From Gonium pectorale (Eukaryota > Chlorophyta > Chlorophyceae > Chlamydomonadales > Volvocaceae), in contig LSYV01000010.1 of assembly GCA_001584585.1 (NCBI GenBank), positions 450,388 through 514,387 on the forward strand: a stretch of DNA of 64,000 nucleotides. Direction: 5' to 3'. Positions within the stretch are counted from its first letter, which is position 1, and each line of letters opens with the position of its first letter. Below the pieces are notes generated by a model. That model saw only the letters and a list, made by a program, of their open reading frames with translations, was not told where the DNA came from and ran no database searches. Shown one piece after another: positions 47,201-59,200 of this stretch. Position numbers and translations under genes: made by a program.

Positions 47201-50164
47201 CTCCAGCATGTCGTAGTCGATGATGCCCGTCTCCTCGTTCAGGCGGTACGGCATTTGCTGCAGTACAACGTACGGTGATGGCAAAAGGGGCGCCGGGAAG
47301 CTGACTGGATGCGTGGTCTGGTTAGATCCAGGTTGAGCGACAGAGGAACAAAGAACCTCACGTCGGTTCGACGCAGCCCGCCCGCTGCTGACGCGTCTGT
47401 TGGGCCCCGAGAGACACACCTAGCCGCCCCACACGCGCTTGGACAGTGACTGGGGCTGCGACCCGACCCGAGCTTCCTCCCAAACAAGCAACAACCTCCA
47501 AGCCCAACCATCTTTCCGCATTCAGCTGCCATGAGCGTGCTTAGGTGCCCTAGAACTGTACGAGCGCTCATTCCCAGCCAGCCTCAGCTGGTGATAGCAG
47601 CAGCCGAGCCAATCAGACGCCCGCCCCACAGCATTGCCCGCATTGCCCGCCGTAGGCCCACACACACGTGCCGCTTGCCGGCAGACAGCCAATTCTGCGT
47701 CCTTATCACAGCCTCACGCTTGCGAGAGCGCACGGTAGAAGCCACTCAGGGCACACGAGCTTGCGGCATCAGGCTGCTAGGCTTCCATTGCTTCGCTGAA
47801 CGCTCCGTTGTCGTTGCGGAAGTCGCAGTGCCCGCACCAGTCCTACAGCCGCCCGCTAATGGCGACCGTCATGTCTGATTTCCCTCGGATGACCATCCAA
47901 TCACGAGCCCAGCCCGGCCCTCACGCCTATCCAGCACGTTTGGGCAACGAGACGCCCGATGAATGCGGCCCCCGAGTCGCTGGTAGCGCAGCTAGTACCC
48001 TCATGAGCGCCGGGCCCGCCGGGCCCGCGGGTCAGCAGGTATGAAAGGCAGCGCCTCATGGACCGGTCAGCGGTTCTTCAGCAAGAACTCTTTTAGCAAG
48101 GACTCTATGCACGAGCACCCTTTCGCTACGTGGCAATGCATCATAAGTGGAGCCTTCCTTTGTCGACGCGGCCTTGGCAGCCCTCAACCCGGTTGACCCG
48201 ATGCCCACCTCGAAGTAAATCGAGGTGGCCGAAATCTTCTTGGTGTCCGTCTGAAAGCCGTGGCTGAGATGACCCCCATGAGGCAGGTCCAGACCCATGA
48301 TGCGGTCGTGCGGCTGCAGCAGAGCGGTGTACACCTGGACAGGGGGGAGCAGGGCGGGGTTAGGGGAAGGAAGCGGTGAGGAAGCACCGGGCGCGGCAGG
48401 GAAACCCAGCCTGCTACGGCTGCTGATGATTCTGGAGTACCAGCATGATCTAGGTCGAGGCGGCGTCCCCAAGTTTCTCGCCGGCGCCGGCACTGCCGCT
48501 GCAGCTCTGCTCGCGCCCAGCGAGATGCTCCTCCACCCTCCGGCGATAGGGAGGCGGGTGCCGCTGGCACTTGCTCTCGCCCTCCGCCCGCCCTCGCGAC
48601 CCAACCTCTTACACAGCTAGCACGTCCGTCAGAGGAGAAGCTCCATAGCGCCCAGGCTTCATGCCGCCCGCCTCCCGTATGCTCGTCATTTTCAGTTTGC
48701 CTACCGCTCCCGTACCTGGAAGTTGGCAGGCGAGCCCGACAACGACTGCACGTTGACTCCCCAGCTGGCGGGGTCCAGGCCGAACGCCTTGATGGCGCGA
48801 TCCTGCTCGTCGCGGGACGTGGCGCATGACGTGTTACGTCCGCGTGACGGAACGCTTAAAATGAGCCGTGCTTGCGTGGCTCGTACATAATATCAAATGT
48901 ATGGGACAGGATGCAGGCATGAGACTGACATTGGCATGTGATGATGGGGATACCTGCGCTCCGGGGCACCGGCCGTCCCTGATCATGGTCATGGCGCCGA
49001 ACATCCCCGTCTCCATGACCCCCCCCCACTGCCATCAAGCCCGGGATGCGCCCGGCGACGTGCCCGTCCCGACCGTCCAAGGTCCCGCAGGGCACCGCTT
49101 CACCAGCCCCCGGGCCCCCGGGCGGTGATGCCTCTGACCAGCGGCACGTTCAGCTGGCGGTAAGGGCGTACGCTCCTACAGCAAACGCTCTGGAACCGAG
49201 CCTGTACAGTAGATTGCCTCGAGTATCCCCGCCATGCATTCATGACTGCCTGCCCCTCCCTCAGTCCGCAGTCCAGCCCAAGCGAGTACCTGCTTGGCAT
49301 CGGCCAATGCCCTGTAAATGGCTGCGGGTCTTCCTTGGCTGATAACCAGCCCGCGGCACATGCAGCGCTCGTACAAGCCTAGCTTCCCGCCCTCGCTCGT
49401 TCCCGTGCCCCTGACCGACCCTATGCCCCCATTTACGCACCTGGCAGAGGCGCTCCGCCATATCAATGAACTCGTTACCACCGTAGTAGCGGGCACCGGG
49501 GTAGCCCTCAGAGTACTTGTTGGTCATTACCGACCCAACCGCCTCCATGACCGAGGCAGACACAAAGTTCTCCGAAGGGATCAACTCCAGGCCCTGCGAA
49601 GGGGCGACCACACGGTATTTTGCCAGTGTCATGGCAGGTTGGTGTCATGGGGGCGCTAATGGCCCTGCGGTACTAGCACGGGTTGGGTGGGCAACCCAAA
49701 ACGCCCCACCTTGTACTGGCGGTTCTTCTCCTTCTCGATGATGTCAAACAGATCGGGATCGACCTCCGACAGGGAGGCATTGAGAACCTTGGGCCACTGC
49801 AGAGGATCGGGCGGGGTGGGGCTGAGGGATCCCATCGCCGGGAGCGTGCAAGCAGGGGCCCAACCCACCGTGACGTGGGCCCTGCTCGAGTCCTGCGAGA
49901 AGCGGCTGTACTCCTCCTCATTCGATAGGGCGGGCTGCGGGCAATAGAGGGCAGCGTCAGGACAAGACCATGCGCGCGCTCCACGTCTGCAAGGTGCTAA
50001 CCTGCGCAGCGAACCACCGCTGCTGCGCCAGCTCCTGCATACCACGAATACGTATGTATTCAACGTTTGACGTCCGCGTGAGGTGCAACGAACGAACAAC
50101 TCACGGTGCCCTGCCGGGCAGACAGCGCCCTGATGGCGAGCTGAGCACCCTTGATACGCAGCAT
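44212..50164 (-). CDS. SHMT: Serine hydroxymethyltransferase, predicted mitochondrial
   Basis: PLP enzyme interconverting serine and glycine with tetrahydrofolate; the mitochondrial form works with glycine decarboxylase in photorespiration. 521 aa. Exons on the minus strand: 50164-50105, 50034-50002, 49934-49869, 49796-49710, 49593-49441, 48802-48716, 48334-48209, 47257-47161, 46851-46793, 46492-46250, 45981-45895, 45613-45506, 45137-44976, 44591-44496 and 44313-44212; total 1,566 nt, divisible by three. The start [20 protein letters not shown] is a basic amphipathic presequence suited to mitochondria. Key motifs: [58 protein letters not shown], and [15 protein letters not shown] with the PLP lysine (Lys293). 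The C-terminus [11 protein letters not shown] is short. Intron 13 (45137 exon to 44591 exon) appears to have a GC donor. Introns 5 and 7 are unusually long (638 and 951 bp). Confidence 0.95.
44592..44975 (-). other. Probable GC-AG intron
   Basis: The conserved run [10 protein letters not shown] to VAEYVDRAV joins in frame only with the donor CAG|GCGAGT and acceptor TTCAG. Using the GT two bases downstream gives the wrong phase. Confidence 0.75.
47258..48208 (-). other. Long SHMT intron
   Basis: This 951-bp intron separates exons ending ATSIYFE and starting QMPYRLNEE. It is several times longer than its neighbours and may contain inserted DNA. A 115-codon plus-strand frame (47531-47878) has no recognised motif. 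Confidence 0.6.
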
Positions 50165-53100
50165 GGTTGCAATAAGTGATCAACAGCTTCACCTCCTAGG
50201 GCGGTGTTGTCTTACGTTGTTTCCGACTTTCTACTACCCGTACGGTGCTGGGTCTGTTTTTCCCGCGCGCGCTCGCACAGTTGGCACTCGCATATTGCCG
50301 CTGACTGAGGTGCAAATGTCAGTTGTTCATACCCAGATGTCATCAGCTTCATATCCTTTCGTGCAGGCCCATGGGGCTACGTGGGGGTGATGGGGCGTAG
50401 CCTACAAGCTTCAAGCCCTCCGGCCTGAACCTATGCCGCAACATTGGATCAACCCCTAGGCTTGCTTTGCTTGGAATCAGGCGCGGCCGTACCCGGCTGC
50501 CCCGGCCCTACCCGGCCCGGGGTCCGTCACCGCGGGGCTGGAGAAACTGGTCAGTTACGCTGGGACAGCCAGCGCTCACATACGAGACCTAAATTGCGTG
50601 TGACCGCCGCCGTTGTGTGCCTGCAACTCTCACGCCACAATAACGCTCTACCGAGAGGGTCGGTAGAGGGGGGGTCATCAGGTGTTTTCAGCAGGTGGTC
50701 TCTTTGGTGCCAGCATTGCGTGGCCACCTCTCGCAACCGCTGGCCAGCAGAGTGTGTTTGCAAGCACGCATGTTCCTTTGCAACCCGCAGCCCAACGTCA
50801 CTGCCCTGCCTTGCTGACTGCCCTGCCCCGGCCACCCCGGCCTCTTCGCCAGACGTTTTGGTCAGGTGGGGCAGGAGTTTGAATGCAGGCAGGTCTGGAC
50901 AGTCTGCGCACGGAAGTGTCCTCGCGGAGAAGACGTGCATTTGCGGGGTCGACCAGGTGTACGGGTGCACAGTTTCTGCAGGTTTCAGGTCGGCCAAAGC
51001 TGGGGGGAAAGGAGACGAAGTACGCGCAGTAGGGTGGGCCATATCTAACCCGTATTTGCCTGGCGCATACGTATTGTCCTGCGCGGCTTTGAGCCTTTGA
51101 ACCGCGCTTCGGTTGCAATTTGATGACGGTCTGGGGCAGCGCCGTGGCGATGCTCGCAATAGGGTTGCCCTCTACTGCGCCGTGTGTACGTTTGTTGCAC
51201 GTGAGCAGGTGTCTATGGCTGCTGCGGCCACTGGAGCCCCCCTGTTTCTATTCTATATTTTTCCCCACCACGGCCGGCGGTATGGATCACAGCGATGGCC
51301 GGGATGGCAGAGGCAAGCAGGCGGCGCCCACAGACGCCCACATACATTGGCGCGGGTTGCGGCGCCCCTCCGTAACAGCAGATTGCTTTGGGGGCTGCGC
51401 GCCGCCGTGCTGGAGGCGCTGCCGTGCCCGATGGTGCACAACAAGCCAATGCATGCGCAAAGGGACTTCGCTCCGAGTATGGCTACCGGTACTCTGAAGC
51501 TACCGAGATCCTTGCAGCAGTTGCCAATGCGTGTCGTCTCGGTCCTGCCGTCTCTGCTCCGCTTATTGCCTGCTTCTCTGGTGCGAAAAAGAGAGCCAGA
51601 AACGGGGAAGGCAGCCTCTACGGACATACACACCCGAGGGTGTGATGTTTCCAGCAGGGCGCCGAGTACAAGGCATGGCGGGCGAGGTATACGAGCAGAC
51701 GGGCCCTCCCGGTGTGTCACCAGAATAGTTACCTGGCTATAAGTAGAGGGGGCGAGGGTCCGGCGAGCGGTCGACGAGGTGACCAGTCCATCGGCGGCCA
51801 GCGGTTACCATTTGCGGGGCGCCCAGCCCGCACCCCCGAACCGCCGATTGGCGTAATACAGACCTGGAATGGACGACAGAAACATGGAGTCAGGTACCGT
51901 CTGCGCTCGAAGCAGTCGGGACATGGTTGGCGCGCAGAAGCAAGCCATAGCACTCCCGTCCCCGTAGGTGGCCGCCGATGGACTGGCAGGAAAGAGAGAG
52001 GCGGGAGTTCGAACGGGCGAGGTGGAGGGGCCCAGGTACGGCAGCGAGGCCTGCGTGTACGGGCTCGGGGAAACGGGGCAAAGGAACGAGGCGACGGCGA
52101 TAAAGCCAAGGGCCCAAGAGGGACAGGCGGCGCTCTGGAGGGCAGATCCCCACCGCCTGTAGGGGCACGTGCGGAACATGCCCGCCGTCTGGTGCCTACA
52201 TGCCCGCCTTCGTTGGGGTAGAATCATCTGAGAACTCTGCAGAGGAAGGGGGAGCCCGTCACTGCTACATACACTCCCGAGCAGCAGGGCGCCGTCTGTT
52301 TTGCGCTGCGTGCGCGTCGCGTCGGGAGCAGCGCGTCGCGGCCGTTTTGGGCTCTGCCAGCGCTCGCCCCCTGAGCCCCTGTAACGTTGTATCGCCGCGC
52401 TGCTTCGCCGCCCCTGTGCCTCCGCGCTTCCGTTTCCTAGCTAATCGGTTCGTGTGGCCTGCAACCCCTCTCTGTAATCTATGACCATGCACACATGGTT
52501 ACGGTTTTTAGCCGCATCCATCTTCGTAGTCACTGTGCGGTGGGTCTGAGGCGAGAAGGGGGCACTGGGGTTACCGTAGTGCGGGGCGTTGAACGAGTGT
52601 CCGATGCACACATTCGTTTGGAAAGTAGATAAGTCCGGCTCTATTGGATACCAGTGCTACTTTTGTTCTACGTAAATTAGTTTGTTCGGGTAGGAATCCT
52701 CGCCAGTGTACGATGACTTCTGCCGGCCTCTGCTTTCGCCTGCCTGGCTAGCCCAACTGGCGCCAACAGCTTAGCCCATTATGACTCAACTACATTCTGC
52801 CGATCCGCCCCCAGTTCCCCCGGCTGGTGGACAGGTAAGAAGAAACGGCTTTGGACGGGTGGGCTCTGGCCACTGGTAAAATTAAATAATGGCTTGCTTG
52901 GGAATAATGTTGTAGAGAACTGAGGATTGTCAGGAGCTTCAAAGGTCATTGAAACAAACCTCGTGGGTTGAAGCAACAGTTTCAAGCGCGGTTAATAAGT
53001 TTGACAAGCCTTTATGTATTGTATACTGCCAAAAAGCCGTGTATTGCATCCGTCAAAATCCATACATTCGTAACTCCGCTCCGTAACTCCGTTAAGGCCC

Positions 53101-53256
53101 CAGTCTTTGGATCCTTTCTTGTACGTCTCCAGTTGCGGCGCGGTGAGCTGTTAGGGATCCCGTTTCATTGCTTTTGGCACAGTAGCCCTGTACAGCCTGT
53201 GATGGGATGCACTGGAATGACGTCTTCTTTTTGTTACTGAGAAGAAACGCCTCCAA
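50165..53256. other. Long divergent intergenic region
   Basis: 3.1 kb separate the SHMT start (minus) and the receptor-like kinase start (plus). It contains copy 2 of the dispersed repeat (51586-51719). The DNA from about 52500 to 53100 is AT-richer. Overlapping frames around 51113-51742 include sequence just upstream of the repeat and may belong to its element. No known domain is seen. Confidence 0.5.
51586..51719 (+). repeat. 134-bp dispersed repeat, copy 2
   Basis: Nearly identical to 29687-29820, same orientation. The three differences change two codons (N/S and M/V) and leave one silent (CAG/CAA) in the shared frame. Similarity ends abruptly at GTGTCA, and begins at the A-rich tract AAAAAGAGA. 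Confidence 0.85.
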
Positions 53257-56200
53257 ATGTGCAGCGCTTTGCTCATGCACCGCGCTGGCGTGCTTGAACT
53301 GTTGGTGCTGGCGGTCGCAGCTGCTGGACTCCTCAGGGCCGTGCTCGCCGAGCGGTCGGAGTCGGTAGTATGTCGCAACGGCGCCCAACTGGCCGCGGCG
53401 CTGGCCAAGCCCGGCGTGACCATGGCGCTGCTGCCCAGCGACGTTGTGTTGGAGGATGACGACTGGGCAGCTTTTCAGACGCCTGTGGCGTTGGACAGAA
53501 ACTTCACTATCCTTGGGACTGCGACACGGCTGGTTACGCTGGACTTGAATTTTGTTCGCCGCAAGGTGCGCGGAGGGGATGGGACACGTGAGTAGGCGGG
53601 GGCCGCCGCACTGTCGACTGCCGGGAAGCCCAACTGCGCCACGCCTTGGTCTCCTGCGACAAGAGCTGGGCAGATGTGGGGGTCCATGCGCTATGCCGGG
53701 GCCCGCTGGATTGCGAGGGACCTGGATTGGTAGGGCGCTGGATTGGTAGGCGTGTGACGGGCCTCCTGCCCGTGGCTCAAGCATGGCGTATACGGCGGCT
53801 TCCCGCGGACCGGTACTGCTCTTTCGATCCCGACGGCCTCGCCAGCAGTGCTTTATGGCGGCAACAGGCGTGCACGCTCCCTCGCACATGCACGCTGGCA
53901 TACTGCCGGTTTCAGGTAACCGCATCGGGGCCAACCGCCAGCGGCCTGTCCTTGTCGATGCGCACTGTCTGTGTTATGAATGCGTTACGGTATGCTCAAA
54001 ACAGTTCTATACACGACAAAGCAACCTAGCCGGCAGCCCTTGAGCCCGACCCAGCTAAGTGACCCTCCAAGTACTGTCTGTGTGTGACAAGTTTTGACCT
54101 TCACGCTGTCAGCCACCCCTGTCACCTCGTCAGTCGTCACCACAACACCATGCCCCAAGCGTTGGCATCGAGCCATGCACAAAGCCGAATACATACGCCT
54201 TATCGATTCCGGGTGTGTTCATTGTTGCCTGGCAGGTGGCTCTCGCCAACGGGATCACTCTGCTCATGCGGCGCCTAATTGTGATGAATGGAAAGGCTAG
54301 CCGCTTCTTCCAGGCTAGCGGCTTCGAGCTACTTGTGCCCATGCCTGTTGGGCAACAGGCCATTCTCAGGATGGACCAAAGCGCTTTAGTCAACCCGGTC
54401 TGTCTACCGATTGAGGAGGCCAGGTGCGCGTGCAAGCTTCAGTGCGCTCGTGCAGCGGCGCCGCTTGCTGGTCGGGGACACGCAGCAAGCAAACGCTCGT
54501 AGCATACCAGCAGGCAGGCCACTCGCAACAAAGACGGGGCGGGGCTCTGGGCGGCTCCAGCCGACCTGCAGTCCCAGCGCAAATCGGCACGTTGCCTGCT
54601 GGTTGCTGTTGTGCCTGTCCGCATGTTTTAGGGCAGATACTGGGCTGTTGATTTCTCGCACCCGCTGAGTGTGGTGCACATGCGTTGCACAGGGTCAATG
54701 ACTATTAGGGTACCATGGTGGATATCGAACTTGATTGTCGTACACCCCACCCTCTCCGCAACTTCAGGTTGGCCGCCAAGTCGCCGCTGGGCAGCCGACC
54801 GCCGGGTGTGCCTGGGGGCCCGAACGTGTACGAGATGCCGATTGAAATGCCCCCTGGTTGCAACGACAGCTCGCCGTACCCGATGGACCGCTGCTACAAG
54901 TGGGCATATCGGTGCATTGACGTTGCGTCGTTGGGAGCAGAGGCGACCGACAATGGGACCGCTTTCCCCACCGGATACCTGGTGGGTTTTACATCCGGCA
55001 TCAGCGTGTCCTGTAGCATGCATAGGGGAACACGTATACACACGTATCTTGTTATGCTGGGCTAGAGTAGAATACGTGCTCTAACTCGCCCCGTTGCTGG
55101 TCAGGCTAGGGGGGCGTTTGACTACGCATCCTAACCACCATGGCCAACTGTCCACGGGCTGCTGGTCGCAGTTCTACGCAACGGAAGTGGTCGGGCTCTG
55201 CGCGAGTGCGGTTCCTTGGGAGTGCCTGCGCTACAGCACATTGGGGTGCCATCCCAACAGCCTTGCCGCCTCACCATGGGAAGGCAGCCGCAAGGCTCGG
55301 CAAGAGACAGCCATCGCCCTCGGTTGTGGAATTGGAGGTAGGCGTGGGGAGCCCGCCCGGCCGCAGCGCTGCAGTGTACCGTACGTGTTCTCGCGTTCTG
55401 GTTTCTGCCAGCAAGCCCCACCTTGGGTCTGACCGACCCTGGGTGCTGCATGATGTAGCGATGCGCCCTTGAGACCAAGGGGTGTACCTTTTCCCTGGCA
55501 GCTTTCCGTTCTTCGCTGTGGTCGCTCCTGGTCCATGTGACTTCCCAGGCCTCTCCAGCCATGCCGCTGCCAGACTCCGCATGCCGCTCCGTGATCGCCG
55601 CTGTCATCGACACCGTTCAGCCTGTAGTACTTGCGAGCTCCATACTTGCAAAGCGTAAAACGTTCTGAAGCTCATTTGGGAATGCTTCCTGCAGGTGGGA
55701 TCGTGGTTGTGGCTGCCCTGTTGCTGCTTGTCATGTTAATCAAGCGCCGTGCGCTACAGCAGCGGGCAGCCAGGAAGGGTATTGAGGCCATACCGGACAT
55801 GGCTGGCAGCAACCGGCGTGGAGAAAGCAATTGGCAGCACGGGAGCTCGGATGAGCACGACGTGAACCCAACGGACCTGAGGTAGGTGCACTGGGCCGGT
55901 GTCAGGGTGGAGTAGACGGGAAACCAGGGCAGTGATGGCCAATTAGGTTGCTTGACCAAACAAGCGTACTGGATTATGAGCTAGGTACGGTGAGCTGGAT
56001 GTATCTCTTGTCACGCGTCCTTATCTCCGTCTTTGTGTTGCTGTCCAACATGACGCACGCATTCTCCGCATGATGATACGCGGTACTGGAGGGTGACGGA
56101 GACAATGAGCGGGGCTGTTTGCGGAACGGAACTCGACAGCTTTGTTCCACATGACAGCAGGAGGGGCTTCAGCGAATTCTTGACGAGGCGGCTATCTGGC

Positions 56201-59200
56201 ACGACCACTTGCCTCGCCAGCATGCCAAGCCTTGATGAGAGCAAGGCCGAAACGGCAGCTGGGGAGGTCCTAAACACCCCTAACTCCTTTCGACAACTCG
56301 AGCGACAGATGACCTCGCAGCAAGTTATCACGCCGCTCACTCCAGCTCGCAGCAGCGTGCAGCTCAAGGCGCGGCTCTTGGGGACGAATGGCAGCCAGGG
56401 CCAGCTGCAAGCTGACTCATCGGCCGCTTCAAAGCCTCTTCCCCAGGCCGATGTTGGCAACGGCAACAACCCCTACGTCATCTCCGAGCCCTCCGCTGTC
56501 AGCCTTGCCCTCGCCCCGCCGGACAGCGATGTTGCCGAGGTGACGCTCCTGCGTAATGTGCTTGGCATGGGAGCCTCAGGCCGCGTGTATGAGGGTTTGT
56601 ACCGTGGGCAGCAGGTGGCGGTGAAGATTGTGTTGGACGTCAGCGACCCCTGGTGCTTTGATGAAGCCGGGGCAGCCGAGCAACCTGAACCGCGCCAGCC
56701 TGTACCACCAGGCGCGCCATCTGCTGCAGCGGTGCTGCCACCTGGCCGCGAGGGAGTTGGGCACGTGGGTCAGTCGCCAGTGGCACCGCCCAGCGCAGCT
56801 CGGCGGGCCCAGCCTCAGTCCCAGCCCTATCCACAGCCTACACAGCCGGGCGCGCACGCTGTGGCGTCATTGCCACCGGCGCGGCGGGAGACGTCCCCTG
56901 CCCTAGAGTTGCCAGAGGCTACGCCTGAAGGCGCTGTGGCGGGCGGCCAGCAGGTTGGGGCAGCGAACCTCCGTGCAGCAGCTGATCGCCGTGATGCAGA
57001 TCTCGCTGGCATATGTGACCACGGGGACGACGAGGTACGTACTCGGGTATGGACGTTCGGACGGGTTGTTCGAGGCTAGCTAGGGAACAGGTGGCAATGT
57101 GGTCGGCCTAGCTACTTTCCTGCCTCTCCATGACTTGCCCTGCTGCAGTGGGGTTTGCATGGCTACTGTGTTTGGTGGGAGTCCCACCGCGAATGATGGG
57201 GCATCTCAGGCTCCAGGGGTTTCAGGACTCAGTACCACAGGGTCGCTTATCTCAATGGGTTGCTGAATGCATGCAACAGGGCTGAACACTCGCCAAATTC
57301 CAATACAGGGAGAGCAGGCTTCCCGACTGCAGCGTAAGCTGCACATTCTTGAGACGGAGGTGGCGGTGCTAGGCCGCTGTGACCACCCCAACGTGGTGCG
57401 CTTGTTGGCGGCCTGCCTGACCCCGCCGCGGCTGTGCCTGGTAATGGAGCGTTGCGAGACCAGCCTCGAAAAGATGATCTTCGGCGAGGGTACGGCATCG
57501 TACAACGATTACTGTGAGAGGATGCCCCTCCAAAAGGTGAGATGAGCTAGGGACGGCCGCGCGCCTAGCGGCTCGTCACGTGAGGCTTGCGCTGGGTCTG
57601 CGCGAGACGGACCGTCTTGTGCCGATGCAAAGCCGGGTTGGCTGATTAAGAGGCCAAGCTTGTACGCATTGCCTGCCCAAGTGGGTGCCGTCTTGAGCTC
57701 CTCCATCCATCGGCCTGTCCGCGCTGTCCTTGCCCGCACGCAGCTGTTGCGCATCGCTACTCAGATCTGCCAGGGCCTCGAGTACCTTCATCCCACCATC
57801 GTGCACCGAGACCTCAAGGTGGGTAGAGTGTTGGGACTCCTTGCCCTTACTTCCAGCAGCCCCGGTTCTTTCATACCCCATGTACCCTACCTGACGCCTT
57901 TGTTCGGTCTCCTTACCCGTTTCTCGTTCCACATGTTTTCTGCAGCCCGCCAACGTGCTTATCAACGGGGCTGACACGGACAAGCCTGTCGTGAAACTCG
58001 GGGTAAGGGCGTGCCGGAAATCGGTAACCACGGTTGGCACTTTCAGCGTCTTTTTGGGGCGGAGGCCCCGCCGCGAAGCGGCTTGGGGGGGCGGAGCCCC
58101 CTGGGATTGGGCGTGGTCTCCGTCCGTCCGTCCTTCCGCACCAAACTCCATCCCACGCATAACCAATTATTGCAGTCTCATACTAATAGTATTGCTTATA
58201 TGTGTGTAAAATTTCATAGCCGTTGGTTAGCATTTGGCGATGGTCAACGCGTCCATTGGCCGGTTAGAATTGGAAAGCTGCCCCACCCAAACAACGTCAA
58301 CTGCGCCGAAAAAAGCCACGATTATACCGTGAGATATGCACATACCGCTGCTAGGCGTCCGGCCTCTGATTTCCTTGCTCGCTCGCAACCATTTCAACGC
58401 ATGGGCCAGCAGGACCCGGCTCGGTTACGACTAAACCCGCACGAGCCTAGCGGGGCTTCTCTAACGAGCGTTGGTGCCCACTTGCGGACAAACACTGGGG
58501 TTCATGACGGGTTGTAACGCAAATCCGGTTGCCCCTGCCCATGCATCCGCTACGGTACACATACACGCTCCACCCTTCATGACCTAAATCCCCGGTACGA
58601 TCTCACGGGGCTCCGCCCTTTTCCAAGCTTCAAGGAAGCTTTTCCCCTACTTCTTTCGGTGGATATATAAGCCAATAATGCGTCTCTTCGCTTTCGCAAC
58701 ATGGGCTGCGGTGTGTGCGAGCTACCTGCCTACCGTGTGGCTATGTGCCTACAGGACTTTGGTCTGGCTCGCATTCGCTCGATGACGTTGCCGACAGTCT
58801 CACCAGAGGCGGGAACGGTGCGCGACTGGCGGAAGGACAGGGTCCCCCATGTTCGTGCGCAACCCCGCATTGGCACGTGCGTAAAGCTCGATTGCACTGC
58901 TGTAGCTACTAGGTGTAACCGGTCAACTCAGAGGGCAACATGTATGCGCTGTGACGGACGTCAGGCTGCCATTGATTGGTCGTGTAGTGCGCGCGTGCGT
59001 GCTGCGAGCCAGGCAGGGACGAGGACGGACCTCACATAAGGGTTGCCAACACAGGGGCCGTAGGGTGGGTTGCTGACCGCATGGAGGCCAACGCGGGGGC
59101 CTATATATGTGCTGGAGGGACATGGAATCGATACCGGCTCAGCACAACACTGAGTCCCTTCCTCCCCTGCGACTCACTTATCAACACTGTTGGATGAAAA

